Positions 34,244 to 42,986 of a stretch of 64,000 nucleotides of DNA are shown here, one piece after another. The translations under genes were made by a program, and so were the position numbers. The notes under the pieces were generated by a model, which was not told the DNA's origin, did not search any database, and worked only from the letters and a program-made list of their open reading frames with translations. Position 1 is the stretch's first letter; every line of letters begins with the position of its first letter. This DNA is from Glycocaulis abyssi (GTDB lineage Bacteria; Pseudomonadota; Alphaproteobacteria; Caulobacterales; Maricaulaceae). The stretch covers positions 372,001 through 436,000 of the forward strand of contig NZ_CP163421.1 of assembly GCF_041429775.1 (NCBI RefSeq). The letters are read 5' to 3'.

Positions 34244-36019
34244 TCACGCTTCGGCGGGGCCTTCATCGTCCAGTAGCGGGAATATAATGGACACGCCATG
34301 TCCGCCATCGGGGCCTGTGCCTGCTTCGGCCTTGCCGCCAAGCTGGCGCGCGAAGGCATCAAACAGCGCCCCGCCAACGCCTCTGCGGCCCGGCTCTGGC
34401 GACCCGGCTGCGCCTACGCCATTATCGGTCACGCTGGCGGTCAGATTGCGCGCTTCGTCATCCATTTGCACCGAAACGGTCAGCGTCCCGCTATCACGCC
34501 CCTCAAACGCGTGCTTGTAGGCATTGGTCATCGCCTCGGTGACAAACAGGGCCAGCGGAATGCACCGCTCGGCGCCCAGATGTGCCGGGGCGATCTGCGT
34601 CACCAGATCGAGCGTGCGCTCCTCGCCGCCCACGGCCGCATGGGTGAGTGTGCACAGCTCTTCAAAGAAGGGCTTCAAGTTGATCTTCGCAAAATCGCCC
34701 GCCTCATAGAGGCTGCGATGGACCAGGGCGAGCGCATTGATACGCGATTGCGCATCGCCGAGCACCTTGGCCGCTTTGGGGTCATCGACGCTTCGCATCT
34801 GCAGATTGATAAGGCTGGTAATGATTTGCAGATTGTTCTTCACCCGGTGATGCACCTCTTTGAGCAGCATTTCCTGATAGGCAAGGCTGCGGGTGAGGGC
34901 TTCGTCGCGCTCGGCAATCGAGCGGGCCATGGTGTCAAAACCGGCTGCCAGTTCGCGCAATTCGCCCGGCGCGCGCCGGGCGCGGTGGGGACGCACCGAA
35001 TAACGGCCTTTTCCATAGGCGGCGGCCACACGCTGCAGATAGCGCAGCCAGCGCAATATCATCACATCGGTGGCGATCCAGATAACCGCGCCCGCCAGCA
35101 CCAGCATGAGAACCGGCAACACAATGGTGCCGGTGATATCCACCAGAGCAAATTCAAGAAATTCCGGCGCGCTTTCGGCCAGCAGCGCGTAGAGCTCTGT
35201 CGATAACAGGGGGACCAGCACGAACTGGCGCGGCGCGCCATCGGGTCCTGTGCCGGTAAAGCGAGCGCTGCCGGCCTGTGCTGCCTCGGCCATCAGCGCG
35301 GCATCGACGCGCGCCAGTCCCATATCGCGGCTTTGCGTGAGTACACGCCCTTCGCGGTCGACAAGGGCGGAGCGCGCTTCGCCGGCTCTCTCGCGGCCCA
35401 GATCCTCCAGAGCACTCAGGCGGATGCCGGTCGCCAGCGCGCCGGCAAAATCGCCTTCGGGATCGAAAACCGGGCTGACCGCGCGGATGACCGCCTGGCT
35501 GGTGATCGGATCGATCTCCAGCGCGCCGACGATGAACTGGCCGCTATCGCGTGCCTCGGCAAACCAGCGCGCTTCGTCAAACCGGACAGCATCATCAAGG
35601 GGTTCTGCCGAGCAGGCCACCACGCCGCGCGCATTGACCCGCACCAGATTGGAATAGGCCGTCTGGTCGGCCAGTGCCTGTGCCAGGGCGCGTGCGCATA
35701 GCGCGCCGCCCAGCCGCACCGGTGCCTGCCGGGCCAGTGCACTCATCATGCTGCCTGCGCCCATAATCAGCTGACGCTGGCTCTGGGCGGTGATCTGCGC
35801 GCGTGCCGCCAGCAATTCGCGCTGGTTGTCGCGGGCGGTTTCAAAGCGCGACTGGGTGTAAAGGCCGCTGAGCGTCAGTATGGGGATGAGGGCCAGCACG
35901 ATGACGGCCAGCATCCGCACCCGCAGGCCGGCGCGCCAGCGCGATCGGCTCCTCAAGCCTGAGCTTTCATCGTCAGCCGGTGAGCCGTTCGGCGCTGGCG
36001 TTGCGGATGTGGTCAACAA
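34244..36019 (-). CDS. Membrane-bound HisKA_2 sensor kinase of the general stress response
   Basis: 591 residues. Two membrane helices (about 30-50 and 290-318, [20 protein letters not shown]) enclose an extracytoplasmic sensor domain of about 240 residues (cache/CHASE-like). A HAMP-like linker leads to a HisKA_2 dimerisation domain with [20 protein letters not shown] (phospho-acceptor His) and an HATPase ([21 protein letters not shown]). This kinase class is the usual activator of PhyR. It overlaps the ecfG 3' end by 47 bp, placing it in the nepR-ecfG operon. The ligand is unknown. Confidence 0.9.
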   Translation of the reverse strand: MLTTSATPAPNGSPADDESSGLRSRSRWRAGLRVRMLAVIVLALIPILTLSGLYTQSRFETARDNQRELLAARAQITAQSQRQLIMGAGSMMSALARQAPVRLGGALCARALAQALADQTAYSNLVRVNARGVVACSAEPLDDAVRFDEARWFAEARDSGQFIVGALEIDPITSQAVIRAVSPVFDPEGDFAGALATGIRLSALEDLGRERAGEARSALVDREGRVLTQSRDMGLARVDAALMAEAAQAGSARFTGTGPDGAPRQFVLVPLLSTELYALLAESAPEFLEFALVDITGTIVLPVLMLVLAGAVIWIATDVMILRWLRYLQRVAAAYGKGRYSVRPHRARRAPGELRELAAGFDTMARSIAERDEALTRSLAYQEMLLKEVHHRVKNNLQIITSLINLQMRSVDDPKAAKVLGDAQSRINALALVHRSLYEAGDFAKINLKPFFEELCTLTHAAVGGEERTLDLVTQIAPAHLGAERCIPLALFVTEAMTNAYKHAFEGRDSGTLTVSVQMDDEARNLTASVTDNGVGAAGSPEPGRRGVGGALFDAFARQLGGKAEAGTGPDGGHGVSIIFPLLDDEGPAEA

Positions 36020-36572
36020 TATCCTCCGCCGCTTTCGCTGCCCCGCCCGGAGACGCTTTCAGGCAGACCCCGGTGCTCATGCGCTTTTCCAGAGCGGCCC
36101 GCGCGCGGCTGACCCGGCTTTTCACCGTGCCGACCGCACAGCCGCATATCCCGGCTGCTTCCTCATAGCTCAATCCCCCCGCGCCGACGAGTACCAGTGC
36201 CTCGCGCTGCTCATCAGGGATATCCAGCAGGGCCCGGCGGACATCGTCCAGCTGCAGCGCCCAGCTCTGGCGCTCATTGGTCACAGCGGCGTTTTCGTGG
36301 ATTTCGCCGCCCTGTTCCTGCTTGCGCCAGGCCCGGCGGCGTTCCGAATAGAAATGATTGCGCAATATGCGGAAGGTCCAGGCGCGCATGGACGAACCAT
36401 CCTCGAAGCGCTCGCGGTGGGTCCACGCCTTGATCAGGGTTTCCTGAACCAGATCATCAGCTTCGGACGGATTACCGCACAGCGAGCGTGCAAACGCGCG
36501 CAGGTGCGGAATGGCATCGGTCAGCTCCTGCTGGAAAGCGGCCGTGACGGCCGCGTCATCATGCGCGCTCAT
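35973..36572 (-). CDS. ecfG: EcfG-family RNA polymerase sigma factor (general stress response)
   Basis: 199 residues with region 2 (IPHLRAFARSLCGNPSEADD, LVQETLIKAWTHRERFEDGS, MRAWTFRILRNHFYSERRRA) and region 4 (LDIPDEQREALVLVGAGGLS, YEEAAGICGCAVGTVKSRVS, RARAALEKRM). The sequence of region 2.4 and the neighbouring nepR and phyR identify it as the ECF15/EcfG group. Its start overlaps the nepR stop (TAATG). It would direct RNA polymerase to GGAAC-N16/17-CGT(T/A) promoters, two of which flank this locus. Confidence 0.95.
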   Translation of the reverse strand: MSAHDDAAVTAAFQQELTDAIPHLRAFARSLCGNPSEADDLVQETLIKAWTHRERFEDGSSMRAWTFRILRNHFYSERRRAWRKQEQGGEIHENAAVTNERQSWALQLDDVRRALLDIPDEQREALVLVGAGGLSYEEAAGICGCAVGTVKSRVSRARAALEKRMSTGVCLKASPGGAAKAAEDIVDHIRNASAERLTG

Positions 36573-36832
36573 TACCCGTCCCGTCCGCTATCGCCGCCCT
36601 CGGCAGGATTGGTTTGAGGTCCGCTGGCGGCGTCCTTCCGGTCTGCGGATTTGCGCGCCAGCTCGGCCATCAGATCGGTCAGCGTGTCCGGCACCGGCTC
36701 GCTGGTCACCGAGTCGTAATAGGCGCGCAGCTGGTCGCCGAGCACACGGCGGCGCGCGCTTTGACCCGCCTCGGCCCGGTCCGGCCTGTTGTGCTGACGG
36801 TCTGGCATGTCGTCCTTCGCATTCTGGGACAT
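36572..36832 (-). CDS. nepR: NepR anti-sigma factor
   Basis: 86 residues from ATG 36832 (an ATG at 36847 adds five). The NepR core reads RVLGDQLRAYYDSVTSEPVP then DTLTDLMAEL, matching the L-x-x-x-L-R-x-x-Y-(D/E)-x-(V/I)-x-x-E-P-(V/I)-P consensus. It sequesters EcfG until phosphorylated PhyR binds it through its sigma-like domain. Immediately upstream of ecfG and coupled to it by a one-base overlap. The C-terminus is short and charged (DRKDAASGPQTNPAEGGDSG). Confidence 0.93.
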   Translation of the reverse strand: MSQNAKDDMPDRQHNRPDRAEAGQSARRRVLGDQLRAYYDSVTSEPVPDTLTDLMAELARKSADRKDAASGPQTNPAEGGDSGRDG

Positions 36833-36892
36833 CGGATCGGCATCCATGCATTCGTGTTGAAACGGGTCTTTGCTGCGTTAGCTCAGATGTCC

Positions 36893-36918
36893 AACGCATC
36901 ACGAAATCATGCGGTTCC
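36893..36918 (-). promoter_or_regulatory. EcfG-dependent promoter of nepR-ecfG
   Basis: Read on the minus strand: GGAAC (36918-36914), 17-bp spacer, CGTT (36896-36893), an exact match to the alphaproteobacterial EcfG consensus. It lies 46 bp upstream of the ATG at 36847, implying positive autoregulation. Confidence 0.85.
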
Positions 36919-36952
36919 CTGCATTCGGCATGTCCGGCAGCTGTATCCCGCC

Positions 36953-36978
36953 GGAACCGGAGCCCGTGCGTGCGCGTA
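36953..36978 (+). promoter_or_regulatory. EcfG-type promoter of phyR
   Basis: GGAAC at 36953-36957, 17-bp spacer, CGTA(TT) at 36975. One mismatch from CGTT in the -10 element. It is 60 bp before the phyR start and diverges from the nepR promoter. Confidence 0.65.
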
Positions 36979-37038
36979 TTCGGGTACTCGTGCGCCCTGT
37001 CACACGGGCGGGTAGTGCGTGGAAAAAGGACGGGACTG

Positions 37039-37827
37039 ATGAAGATCGATGGTGTTTTCGCCCATCTGCCCTATCTGCGCCGCTATGCGCGCGCTCTGGC
37101 AGGCGAGCAGCAGCGCGGAGATAAGCTGGTCCAGCTCGCCCTCGAAAAGGCGGTGGCTGGCGAGGTGACGCTCAATACCGCTCTGGCACCGCGCATTGCG
37201 CTGTTCCGGGTCTTCCACGATGCGTCGCCAGAGGCGGACATGGTTGGAGCAGACGCGCAGCGCGGACCGGATTCGCGCCTGCAGCGGCTGGAAGCGCGCA
37301 GCCGTCAGGCCCTGCTGCTGACGGCGATGGAAGGGTTCACACCGCAGGAGGCTGGCCAGGTGCTGGCCCTGCCCGAGGCCGAGGTGGAAAGCCTTGTCGC
37401 CCGCGCGCACGGCGATATCGAGCTCGCCTTGAAAACGCGTGTGCTCATCATCGAGGACGAACCGGTCATTGCCGCCGATATCGAAGCAATTGTGGGTGAT
37501 CTGGGCCATGAGGTATGTGCCATCGCCACAACCCGGTCTGAAGCGATTGCCGAAGCGGCCCGCCATCAGCCCGGCCTCGTGCTGGCCGATATCCAGCTGG
37601 CCGATAATTCCTCGGGCATTGATGCGGCCAATGATATTCTCGCCAGCCTGTCGGTGCCGGTGATCTTCATCACAGCCTATCCTGAACGCCTGCTGACGGG
37701 GGAGCGGCCCGAACCGGCCTTCCTGATAACCAAGCCCTTCCTGCCCAATGCCGTGAAGGCGGCCATCTCCCAGGCGCTGTTTTTTGAAGAGGCCGCGCAG
37801 CCCGCGCCGCGCCTTGCTCAAGCCTGA
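37039..37827 (+). CDS. phyR: PhyR anti-anti-sigma response regulator
   Basis: 262 residues. The first 130 form an EcfG-like domain (FAHLPYLRRYARALAGEQQR, and LLTAMEGFTPQEAGQVLALP as the region-4 mimic). The C-terminal receiver starts at TRVLIIEDEP (Glu139, Asp140) and has phospho-acceptor Asp184 in VLADIQLAD, Thr212 in FITAYPERL and Lys232 in LITKPF. When phosphorylated it binds NepR and frees EcfG. AAAAAGGA lies upstream of the ATG at 37039. Divergent from nepR. Confidence 0.96.
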   Translation: MKIDGVFAHLPYLRRYARALAGEQQRGDKLVQLALEKAVAGEVTLNTALAPRIALFRVFHDASPEADMVGADAQRGPDSRLQRLEARSRQALLLTAMEGFTPQEAGQVLALPEAEVESLVARAHGDIELALKTRVLIIEDEPVIAADIEAIVGDLGHEVCAIATTRSEAIAEAARHQPGLVLADIQLADNSSGIDAANDILASLSVPVIFITAYPERLLTGERPEPAFLITKPFLPNAVKAAISQALFFEEAAQPAPRLAQA

Positions 37828-37883
37828 AACGGGAAGGCTGCGGGCCCTGCATAAAGGCTCTGCCATTTTCACGGAGCAGACGC

Positions 37884-37912
37884 TTGCCAAGGCTGCACCT
37901 CGCGGCTAGTTT
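37884..37912 (+). promoter_or_regulatory. Promoter of tRNA-Arg
   Basis: TTGCCAA and GCTAGTTT separated by 14 bp fit the Caulobacter-type housekeeping promoter; the tRNA begins 44 bp after the -10 element. Confidence 0.6.
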
Positions 37913-37956
37913 CGCGCGCCTTGACGAGAGGGCTTTTCCTCGCCGGTCAGGACAGC

Positions 37957-38033
37957 GCGCCCGTAGCTCAGCTGGATAGAGCACCAGACTACGAATCTGG
38001 GGGTCAGGAGTTCGAATCTCTTCGGGCGCGCCA
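37957..38033 (+). tRNA. tRNA-Arg (anticodon ACG)
   Basis: 77 nt with encoded CCA. Acceptor GCGCCCG pairs with CGGGCGC, D arm GCTC...GAGC, anticodon stem CAGAC/TCTG around ACG (ACTACGAAT), T arm with GGTTCGAA-type loop (AGTTCGAATCT), discriminator G. It decodes CGN arginine codons after A34 deamination. An integrase remnant lies 44 bp downstream in convergent orientation. Confidence 0.97.
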
Positions 38034-38076
38034 TTACTTAGCTCATTTCTCACAGGGCCGGTTTACAGCGGCGGCG

Positions 38077-38397
38077 CTATGTGTTGCCCGCCTGTTCCGC
38101 TTTGGCGCGGTTCAGACGCTCGACGCCGGACAGGATGATGGCCTCCCGGCTGACATAACGCCGGCGCATGTCGGCCACCCGCTTTTCGCTCCAGCCGAGA
38201 ATTTCTGCCACCTCCCGGTCATCAAGCCCGGCCAGGCAGAGCGTGGTGGCCGCCGTGCCGCGCAGATCGTGAAAGCGTTTGCCGCTGATCTTCGCCTTCT
38301 CCTTGGCTTTGCCGAACTGTGTCTTGAAGCCGCTCGCCGTCCACGGATGGTCGCGGGTATTGAGCAGGATCTGCACGCCCTTCTTCGGCGTGGCGTC
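38077..38397 (-). pseudogene. Tyrosine integrase remnant (C-terminal catalytic part)
   Basis: About 105 residues on the minus strand: KKGVQILLNTRDHPWTASGF, then KRFHDLRGTAATTLCLAGLD, REVAEILGWSEKRVADMRRR followed by Tyr. This is the end of a phage-type tyrosine recombinase with the H-x-x-R box and the nucleophilic Tyr intact, but residues for the core-binding and first Arg region are missing. The frame runs backwards into a chemotaxis-receptor sequence on the opposite strand, marking a deletion junction near 38390. It sits beside tRNA-Arg, the classic place for an integrase gene. Confidence 0.8.
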
Positions 38398-38733
38398 CAG
38401 CAGATTGCCCAGATTCAAGCGGCTACCGGTGCGGTAGGCGAGGCGGTTCGCGAGATGCGCACTGTCATTGATGAGATGTCGTCCGTCTCAGCGGCCATTT
38501 CCGCGGCTGTAAGTCAGTAGCGCCAGGCCGCCGGCGAGATTGCCAGCTCTGCTCAGAACGCCGCTGGCGAGACCCGCCGTGTGGCGGCGAATATTGAGTC
38601 GGTCACGCAATCGTCAGGAGAGACTCTGGGCCAGGCCGGGTCGGTCAGCGAGACGTCTGACCGCCTGCGCGAAGAGGCGGACGGGCTCGCGGCCAGGGTG
38701 AGAGACTTCCTCGCCGCCGTACGCGCAGCCTGA
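38398..38733 (+). pseudogene. Methyl-accepting chemotaxis protein tail, truncated and interrupted
   Basis: The plus strand encodes QQIAQIQAATGAVGEAVREM, RTVIDEMSSVSAAISAAVSQ, then an in-frame TAG at 38518-38520, then RQAAGEIASSAQNAAGETRR and finally LAARVRDFLAAVRAA with stop at 38731-38733. This is the distal coiled-coil end of an MCP; the expected residue at the stop is Gln or Glu, so CAG-to-TAG is likely. All of the sensor and HAMP part is missing, replaced by the integrase remnant. Confidence 0.78.
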
Positions 38734-38839
38734 TCGTCCTGGCATAGCAGGCATAATGTGTGGCGACATGGGTGCCTGATCCGGTATTGGATGGGCGCGC
38801 CGCGTTTGTCCCATCTATTCCAGCCTGCCGGGTCTGTTC

Positions 38840-39694
38840 ATGCCCGAGACCATTCTTGCCGCCGAGCCTGTGCTGCGCCTCGCCGCGTTCGGCGGTGTGC
38901 TGGGCGTGATGATGGTGTGGGAGCTGGCCGCGCCGCGCCGCCGGCGCGAGATTCCACGCCTTGTCCGCTGGAGCAATAATCTGGCGCTGGTCGTGCTGGA
39001 CACGGCGATTTTGCGCCTTGCCTTTCCGATGCTGGCGGTGGCGTTTGCCCTATGGGCTGAAGGGGCGGGCTGGGGCCTGTTCAATCTTCTGGGCGCGCCG
39101 CTCTGGCTGTCCCTTCCATTATCAGTCCTGCTGCTGGATCTGGCGATCTATGGCCAGCACGTGATGTTCCACAAAGTGCCGCTTCTTTGGCGCTTTCACC
39201 GTATGCACCACGCGGATCTGGAGTTTGACGCCACCACGGGCCTGCGCTTTCACCCCGGCGAGATCGTCGTGTCCATGCTTATCAAGCTGGCGCTGGTAGC
39301 GCTGCTCGGCGCACCGGCTCTGGCTGTCCTGGTGTTCGAGGTGCTGCTGAACGCCACCTCCATGTTCAACCACTCCAATATCCGCCTGCCGCTGGGCCTT
39401 GATCGGGTGCTGCGCCTCATAGTGGTCACGCCCGATATGCACCGTGTCCATCATTCGGTCCTGCGCCATGAGACCGACAGCAATTACGGTTTCAACCTGC
39501 CCTGGTGGGACAGGCTGTTTGGCACCTACCGCGCACAACCCGAAGCCGGACATGACGCGATGACCATCGGCATCGGCCAGTTCCGGACGCCGCGTGATCT
39601 GTGGCTCGACCGCATGCTGATGCAGCCCTTCCGGGGGAGAACCAATGACGCGGTGCCCGGTAATGACAGGAGAGGTGCGGCAACGGACGGGTGA
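38840..39694 (+). CDS. Sterol desaturase/fatty acid hydroxylase family protein
   Basis: 284 residues with four to five membrane helices (EPVLRLAAFGGVLGVMMVWE, LWLSLPLSVLLLDLAIYGQH). The di-iron histidine clusters are HVMFHKVPLLWRFHRMHH (HxxxH and HRxHH), HSNIRLP and VTPDMHRVHH. Members hydroxylate or desaturate sterols, carotenoids or lipids in the membrane. The substrate is not apparent, and no carotenoid or hopanoid genes are nearby. Confidence 0.9.
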   Translation: MPETILAAEPVLRLAAFGGVLGVMMVWELAAPRRRREIPRLVRWSNNLALVVLDTAILRLAFPMLAVAFALWAEGAGWGLFNLLGAPLWLSLPLSVLLLDLAIYGQHVMFHKVPLLWRFHRMHHADLEFDATTGLRFHPGEIVVSMLIKLALVALLGAPALAVLVFEVLLNATSMFNHSNIRLPLGLDRVLRLIVVTPDMHRVHHSVLRHETDSNYGFNLPWWDRLFGTYRAQPEAGHDAMTIGIGQFRTPRDLWLDRMLMQPFRGRTNDAVPGNDRRGAATDG

Positions 39695-40031
39695 CCAGAC
39701 CGCCTGATCCGCATTGCTCGCGCACACCACGCCAGCATGGGCCACAGTGTCACCGTGCCATCGCGCGCCGCACACCACGCCGCCACCTCACCACGGCACC
39801 GGCTACAATGTCACCATATCTCCGGCCACCCTGTCACCACGCTCCCGGCCACCCTGCATCTTCACCTGTTGACTCCATAAACTTTGCAAAGCAAAGTAAT
39901 TTGACAATATGGGATCAACCGGAACATTACAAAAATGTATCGTAAAGGGTGCTTTACAGCCGGTGGCGGAACTTCTACCCCTTGTGCCAGCGTGGCGCAT
40001 CAGGGCGCCGGACGGGCAGGGGACAGCACAG
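39695..40031. other. 337-bp spacer with tandem repeat and palindrome, before ABC exporter operon
   Basis: The first half is rich in CAC and CCACC and contains a 23-bp tandem repeat (39810-39832 and 39833-39855, GTCACCAYRYTCYCGGCCAC then CCT). Behind it, the AT-rich part holds the dyad ACTTTGC-AAA-GCAAAGT (39881-39897). No gene is supported. Confidence 0.6.
39881..39897. promoter_or_regulatory. Operator-like dyad upstream of ABC exporter
   Basis: ACTTTGC-AAA-GCAAAGT, perfect 7-bp arms, placed just after a TTGACT (39869-39874). No regulator gene is adjacent, so a distant factor would bind. Confidence 0.45.
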
Positions 40032-41078
40032 ATGAATGATGATCGCCGGGACAAATTGCGGTCCCTGAGTATTGACCGTGAAGATGAGCGCCGCGGGGGC
40101 GGCGTTTCGCCGGTCATGCTGATCGGTGCCATGCTGGTAGCGGCGGCGCTGGCCGCAGGCGCGGTATGGTTCCTCACCGGTAATGATGGCGGCCAGGACG
40201 CGCCTGCACAGCAGACAGCTGCCAGCTCGCAGCCTGCACCAGCGGACAATGCGGCAAGTGCGCCGGGCGAGACAGCGGCTGCTCCGGCGCCGCGTGCACC
40301 GCGTGCATCGGGTCTTGTCGCTTCGGGCTATGTGGTGGCGCGCCGTCAGGCGACGGTGTCTGCCGAGATTACCGGGCGGATCGCCGAAGTGCTGGTGGAA
40401 GAAGGCACCGAGGTTGAGGCGGGTGAAGTGCTGGCCCGGCTGGACGATACACGCGCGCAGCTCGATCTGGAGCTGATCGATTCCCAGATTGCCGCCGCCG
40501 AGGCGCGTGTGCGCTCTCTGGAGTTTCAGGCGCGCGAGGCGCGCACGGTGACGGGCCGGGCGTCCAGCCTGTTTGAGCGCGAGATTGCCTCCGAAGCGGC
40601 ACTGACCGCGGCGCAGGCCCAGCAATCGAGCCTTGAGGCGCAGCTACGCGCTGCGCGCGCCGAGCTGGACAGCGCGCGCGTGCGCCGGACCAGCCAGGTG
40701 GACCTGATTGCCCGCCATATCGTGCGCGCACCGTTTGCCGGCGTCGTGATCGCGAAGAATGCGCAAGTTGGCGAGATACTCTTTCCCGGCTCTGCCGGGG
40801 GCGGGTTCACCCGTACCGGTGTCGCGACGCTGGTGGACATGGCCTCGCTGGAGATCGAGGTCGATGTGAATGAGGGCCAGATCCAGCGCGTGTCGCCCGG
40901 CCAGCGTGTCGAGGCGGTGCTGGATGCCTACCCGGACTGGCGCATACCCGCCCGCGTAGAGGCGATAATACCCACTGCAGACCGCAGCCGCGCGACCATC
41001 AAGGTGCGTGTGGCCCTTAATGAGCGCGACGCCCGCGTCCTGCCGGACATGGCCGCCCGCGTGACCTTTATCGAGTGA
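40032..41078 (+). CDS. ABC exporter periplasmic adaptor (HlyD/MacA family)
   Basis: 348 residues. A cytoplasmic charged tail (MNDDRRDKLRSLSIDREDER) precedes one membrane helix (about 28-50), a Pro/Ala-rich linker, then lipoyl half (SAEITGRIAEVLVEEGTEVE), coiled hairpin (about 140-215), second half (IVRAPFAGVVIAKNAQVGEI) and beta-barrel domain. Start at 40032. The following three genes encode the ATPase and two FtsX-type permeases, so this is the MacA-like bridge of that exporter. Confidence 0.92.
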   Translation: MNDDRRDKLRSLSIDREDERRGGGVSPVMLIGAMLVAAALAAGAVWFLTGNDGGQDAPAQQTAASSQPAPADNAASAPGETAAAPAPRAPRASGLVASGYVVARRQATVSAEITGRIAEVLVEEGTEVEAGEVLARLDDTRAQLDLELIDSQIAAAEARVRSLEFQAREARTVTGRASSLFEREIASEAALTAAQAQQSSLEAQLRAARAELDSARVRRTSQVDLIARHIVRAPFAGVVIAKNAQVGEILFPGSAGGGFTRTGVATLVDMASLEIEVDVNEGQIQRVSPGQRVEAVLDAYPDWRIPARVEAIIPTADRSRATIKVRVALNERDARVLPDMAARVTFIE

Positions 41079-41122
41079 TGACGGCCTCCGGCCGGGACTG
41101 AATTTTCAAGGGACAGGACATC

Positions 41123-41818
41123 ATGGCAGACGCATCGGGACTTTACGAACTCAAGGGCCTCTCCAAGCGCTATACGCGCGGCAAGGAGAGCGTCGCGATC
41201 TTTGACGGGCTCGACATGACGATCTCGCAGGGCGATTTCATCGCCATCATGGGGCCGTCGGGTTCGGGCAAGACGACCCTCCTTAATCTGCTGGGCGGGA
41301 TCGACAAGCCAAGCTCTGGCGAGGTCCTGTTCGAGGGTCAGCGCATTGATAATCTCAGCCAGGGCCGCCTTGCCAAATGGCGCGCCAAGAATGCCGGCTT
41401 CATCTTCCAGTTCTACAATCTGATGCCGACGCTTACCGCCGCGCAGAATGTGGAACTGCCCCTGCTGCTGACGAACCTGTCGGGCAAGGCGCGTAAAGAA
41501 CGGGTGAAAACCGCGCTCGATATCGTCGGCATGGTGGAACGGGCGGGTCACCGTCCCGGCCAGCTTTCCGGTGGTCAGCAGCAGCGCGTGGCCATCGCCC
41601 GCGCCATCGTGGCTGACCCGAAAGTCCTGCTGGCTGACGAGCCGACGGGTGATCTGGACCGCACCACGGCCGATGAAATCCTGCAGACGCTCCAGCTGCT
41701 CAACAAGGAGCTTGGCAAGACCATCATCATGGTCACGCACGACCCGGAAGCGGCGAGCTATGCCGCGCGTGAGCTGCACCTGAACAAGGGCCGCTTCGAG
41801 GAGAAGGGGAAAGCCTGA
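41123..41818 (+). CDS. MacB/LolD-type ABC transporter ATP-binding protein
   Basis: 231 residues: Walker [18 protein letters not shown]-loop [14 protein letters not shown], signature [15 protein letters not shown], Walker [13 protein letters not shown], His switch MVTHDPEAA. The [10 protein letters not shown] and [17 protein letters not shown] segments are those of the LolD/MacB/FtsE group. Overlaps the first permease gene (TGATG). Confidence 0.94.
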   Translation: MADASGLYELKGLSKRYTRGKESVAIFDGLDMTISQGDFIAIMGPSGSGKTTLLNLLGGIDKPSSGEVLFEGQRIDNLSQGRLAKWRAKNAGFIFQFYNLMPTLTAAQNVELPLLLTNLSGKARKERVKTALDIVGMVERAGHRPGQLSGGQQQRVAIARAIVADPKVLLADEPTGDLDRTTADEILQTLQLLNKELGKTIIMVTHDPEAASYAARELHLNKGRFEEKGKA

Positions 41819-42975
41819 TGAATGACGCAACCCTTATCCGCAAGAACCTGTTCCGCAAGCGGTTGCGGGCCGTTCTTCTCACGATCTCGATCCTTATCGC
41901 CTTCCTGATCTACGGCATGCTGGGTGCCATGCAGAACGCGTTCTCCATGGGTACGGAGGGTGCGGCACAGGACCGGCTGGTGACGGTCAACCGGATCAAT
42001 TTCACCGTCGCCCTGCCTTATGCCTATTGGGGCCGTATCCAGCAGGTGGAGGGCGTGCGCACGGTCGCCCCGGCCAGCTGGTTTGGCGGGTATTATCAGG
42101 AGCCGCAGAACTTCGTGCAGAGCTTCGCAGTTGATCCGGAAAGCTATATCGAAGCCTATCCCGAATTGGTGTTCCAGGACGATCAGCGTACCGCCTTCAT
42201 TGAAGGGCGCACGTGCGCTGCGGTCGGTCAGGCACTGGCCACCCAATATGGCTGGTCAGTGGGTGAGCGCATCCCGCTCATGTCCAATATCTGGCAACAG
42301 CAGGATGGCAGTCAGGCCTGGGAACTGGATATCTGCGCCATCTTCGATGATGCCGATGGCACGTATCCGACCAACTATCTCATGCTCCATTACGAGTATT
42401 TCAATGAGAGCCTGGCCTTTGGCCGCGACAGCTTCCACTGGATTGCCATCACCACCGAAGATCCCGGCCAGAATGACCGGATCAGCCGGGAAATCGACGA
42501 GCTGTTCGCCAACTCTCCGGCTGAAACCTCCACCACCACGGAAGCGGCCTTCAACGCCGCCTTCATGGAGCAGTTCGGCAATATCGGCCTCATCCTGAGC
42601 TGGGTTATCGGGGCGGCGTTCGCGACCATTCTGATGATTGTCGGAACCACCATGGTGATGGCCGTCAATGAGCGCACACGCGAGATTGCCGTCCTGAAAA
42701 CGCTCGGCTTCACCGCGCCGCGCATTTTCCGCATGGTGCTCTGGGAAGCCCTGCTGCTCAGTTTTATCGGCGGGCTTATCGGTCTGGGGCTGGCGGCTCT
42801 GGCGGCCCAGGGCGCAAGTGCGGCGCTGGCGGGCTTCCTGCCCAGCTTCGGCCTTAGCTGGACGAACGCGCTGACGGCGATTGCCTTCATGGTGGCCCTT
42901 GGCCTCATTACCGGCATGCTGCCGGCCTGGAATGCCATGCGGGTGCGTATTTCCGAAGCGCTCGGCAAGATCTGA
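41818..42975 (+). CDS. FtsX/MacB-like ABC permease 1
   Basis: 385 residues. One N-terminal helix (RAVLLTISILIAFLIYGMLG), a periplasmic MacB_PCD-type domain (about 45-250) and three C-terminal helices with FtsX-domain sequence (VMAVNERTREIAVLKTLGFT). Two cysteines (RTCAAVG, LDICAIF) lie in the periplasmic domain. It pairs with the paralog that follows 11 bp later to give a heterodimeric exporter. Confidence 0.92.
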   Translation: MNDATLIRKNLFRKRLRAVLLTISILIAFLIYGMLGAMQNAFSMGTEGAAQDRLVTVNRINFTVALPYAYWGRIQQVEGVRTVAPASWFGGYYQEPQNFVQSFAVDPESYIEAYPELVFQDDQRTAFIEGRTCAAVGQALATQYGWSVGERIPLMSNIWQQQDGSQAWELDICAIFDDADGTYPTNYLMLHYEYFNESLAFGRDSFHWIAITTEDPGQNDRISREIDELFANSPAETSTTTEAAFNAAFMEQFGNIGLILSWVIGAAFATILMIVGTTMVMAVNERTREIAVLKTLGFTAPRIFRMVLWEALLLSFIGGLIGLGLAALAAQGASAALAGFLPSFGLSWTNALTAIAFMVALGLITGMLPAWNAMRVRISEALGKI

Positions 42976-42986
42976 GGAGAGATGTC

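Noticed and set aside
37921-38520. 200-residue plus-strand frame from before tRNA-Arg to the MCP amber codon
   Set aside because: It reads through the tRNA and antisense to the integrase remnant; only its end is MCP sequence.
37957-38733. An intact genomic island at tRNA-Arg
   Set aside because: Only 0.8 kb of remnants is present, and normal chromosomal genes follow at once.
39919-39942. GGAAC followed by CGTA upstream of the ABC exporter, possible EcfG promoter
   Set aside because: The spacer is only 15 bp; the accepted spacing is 16-17 bp.
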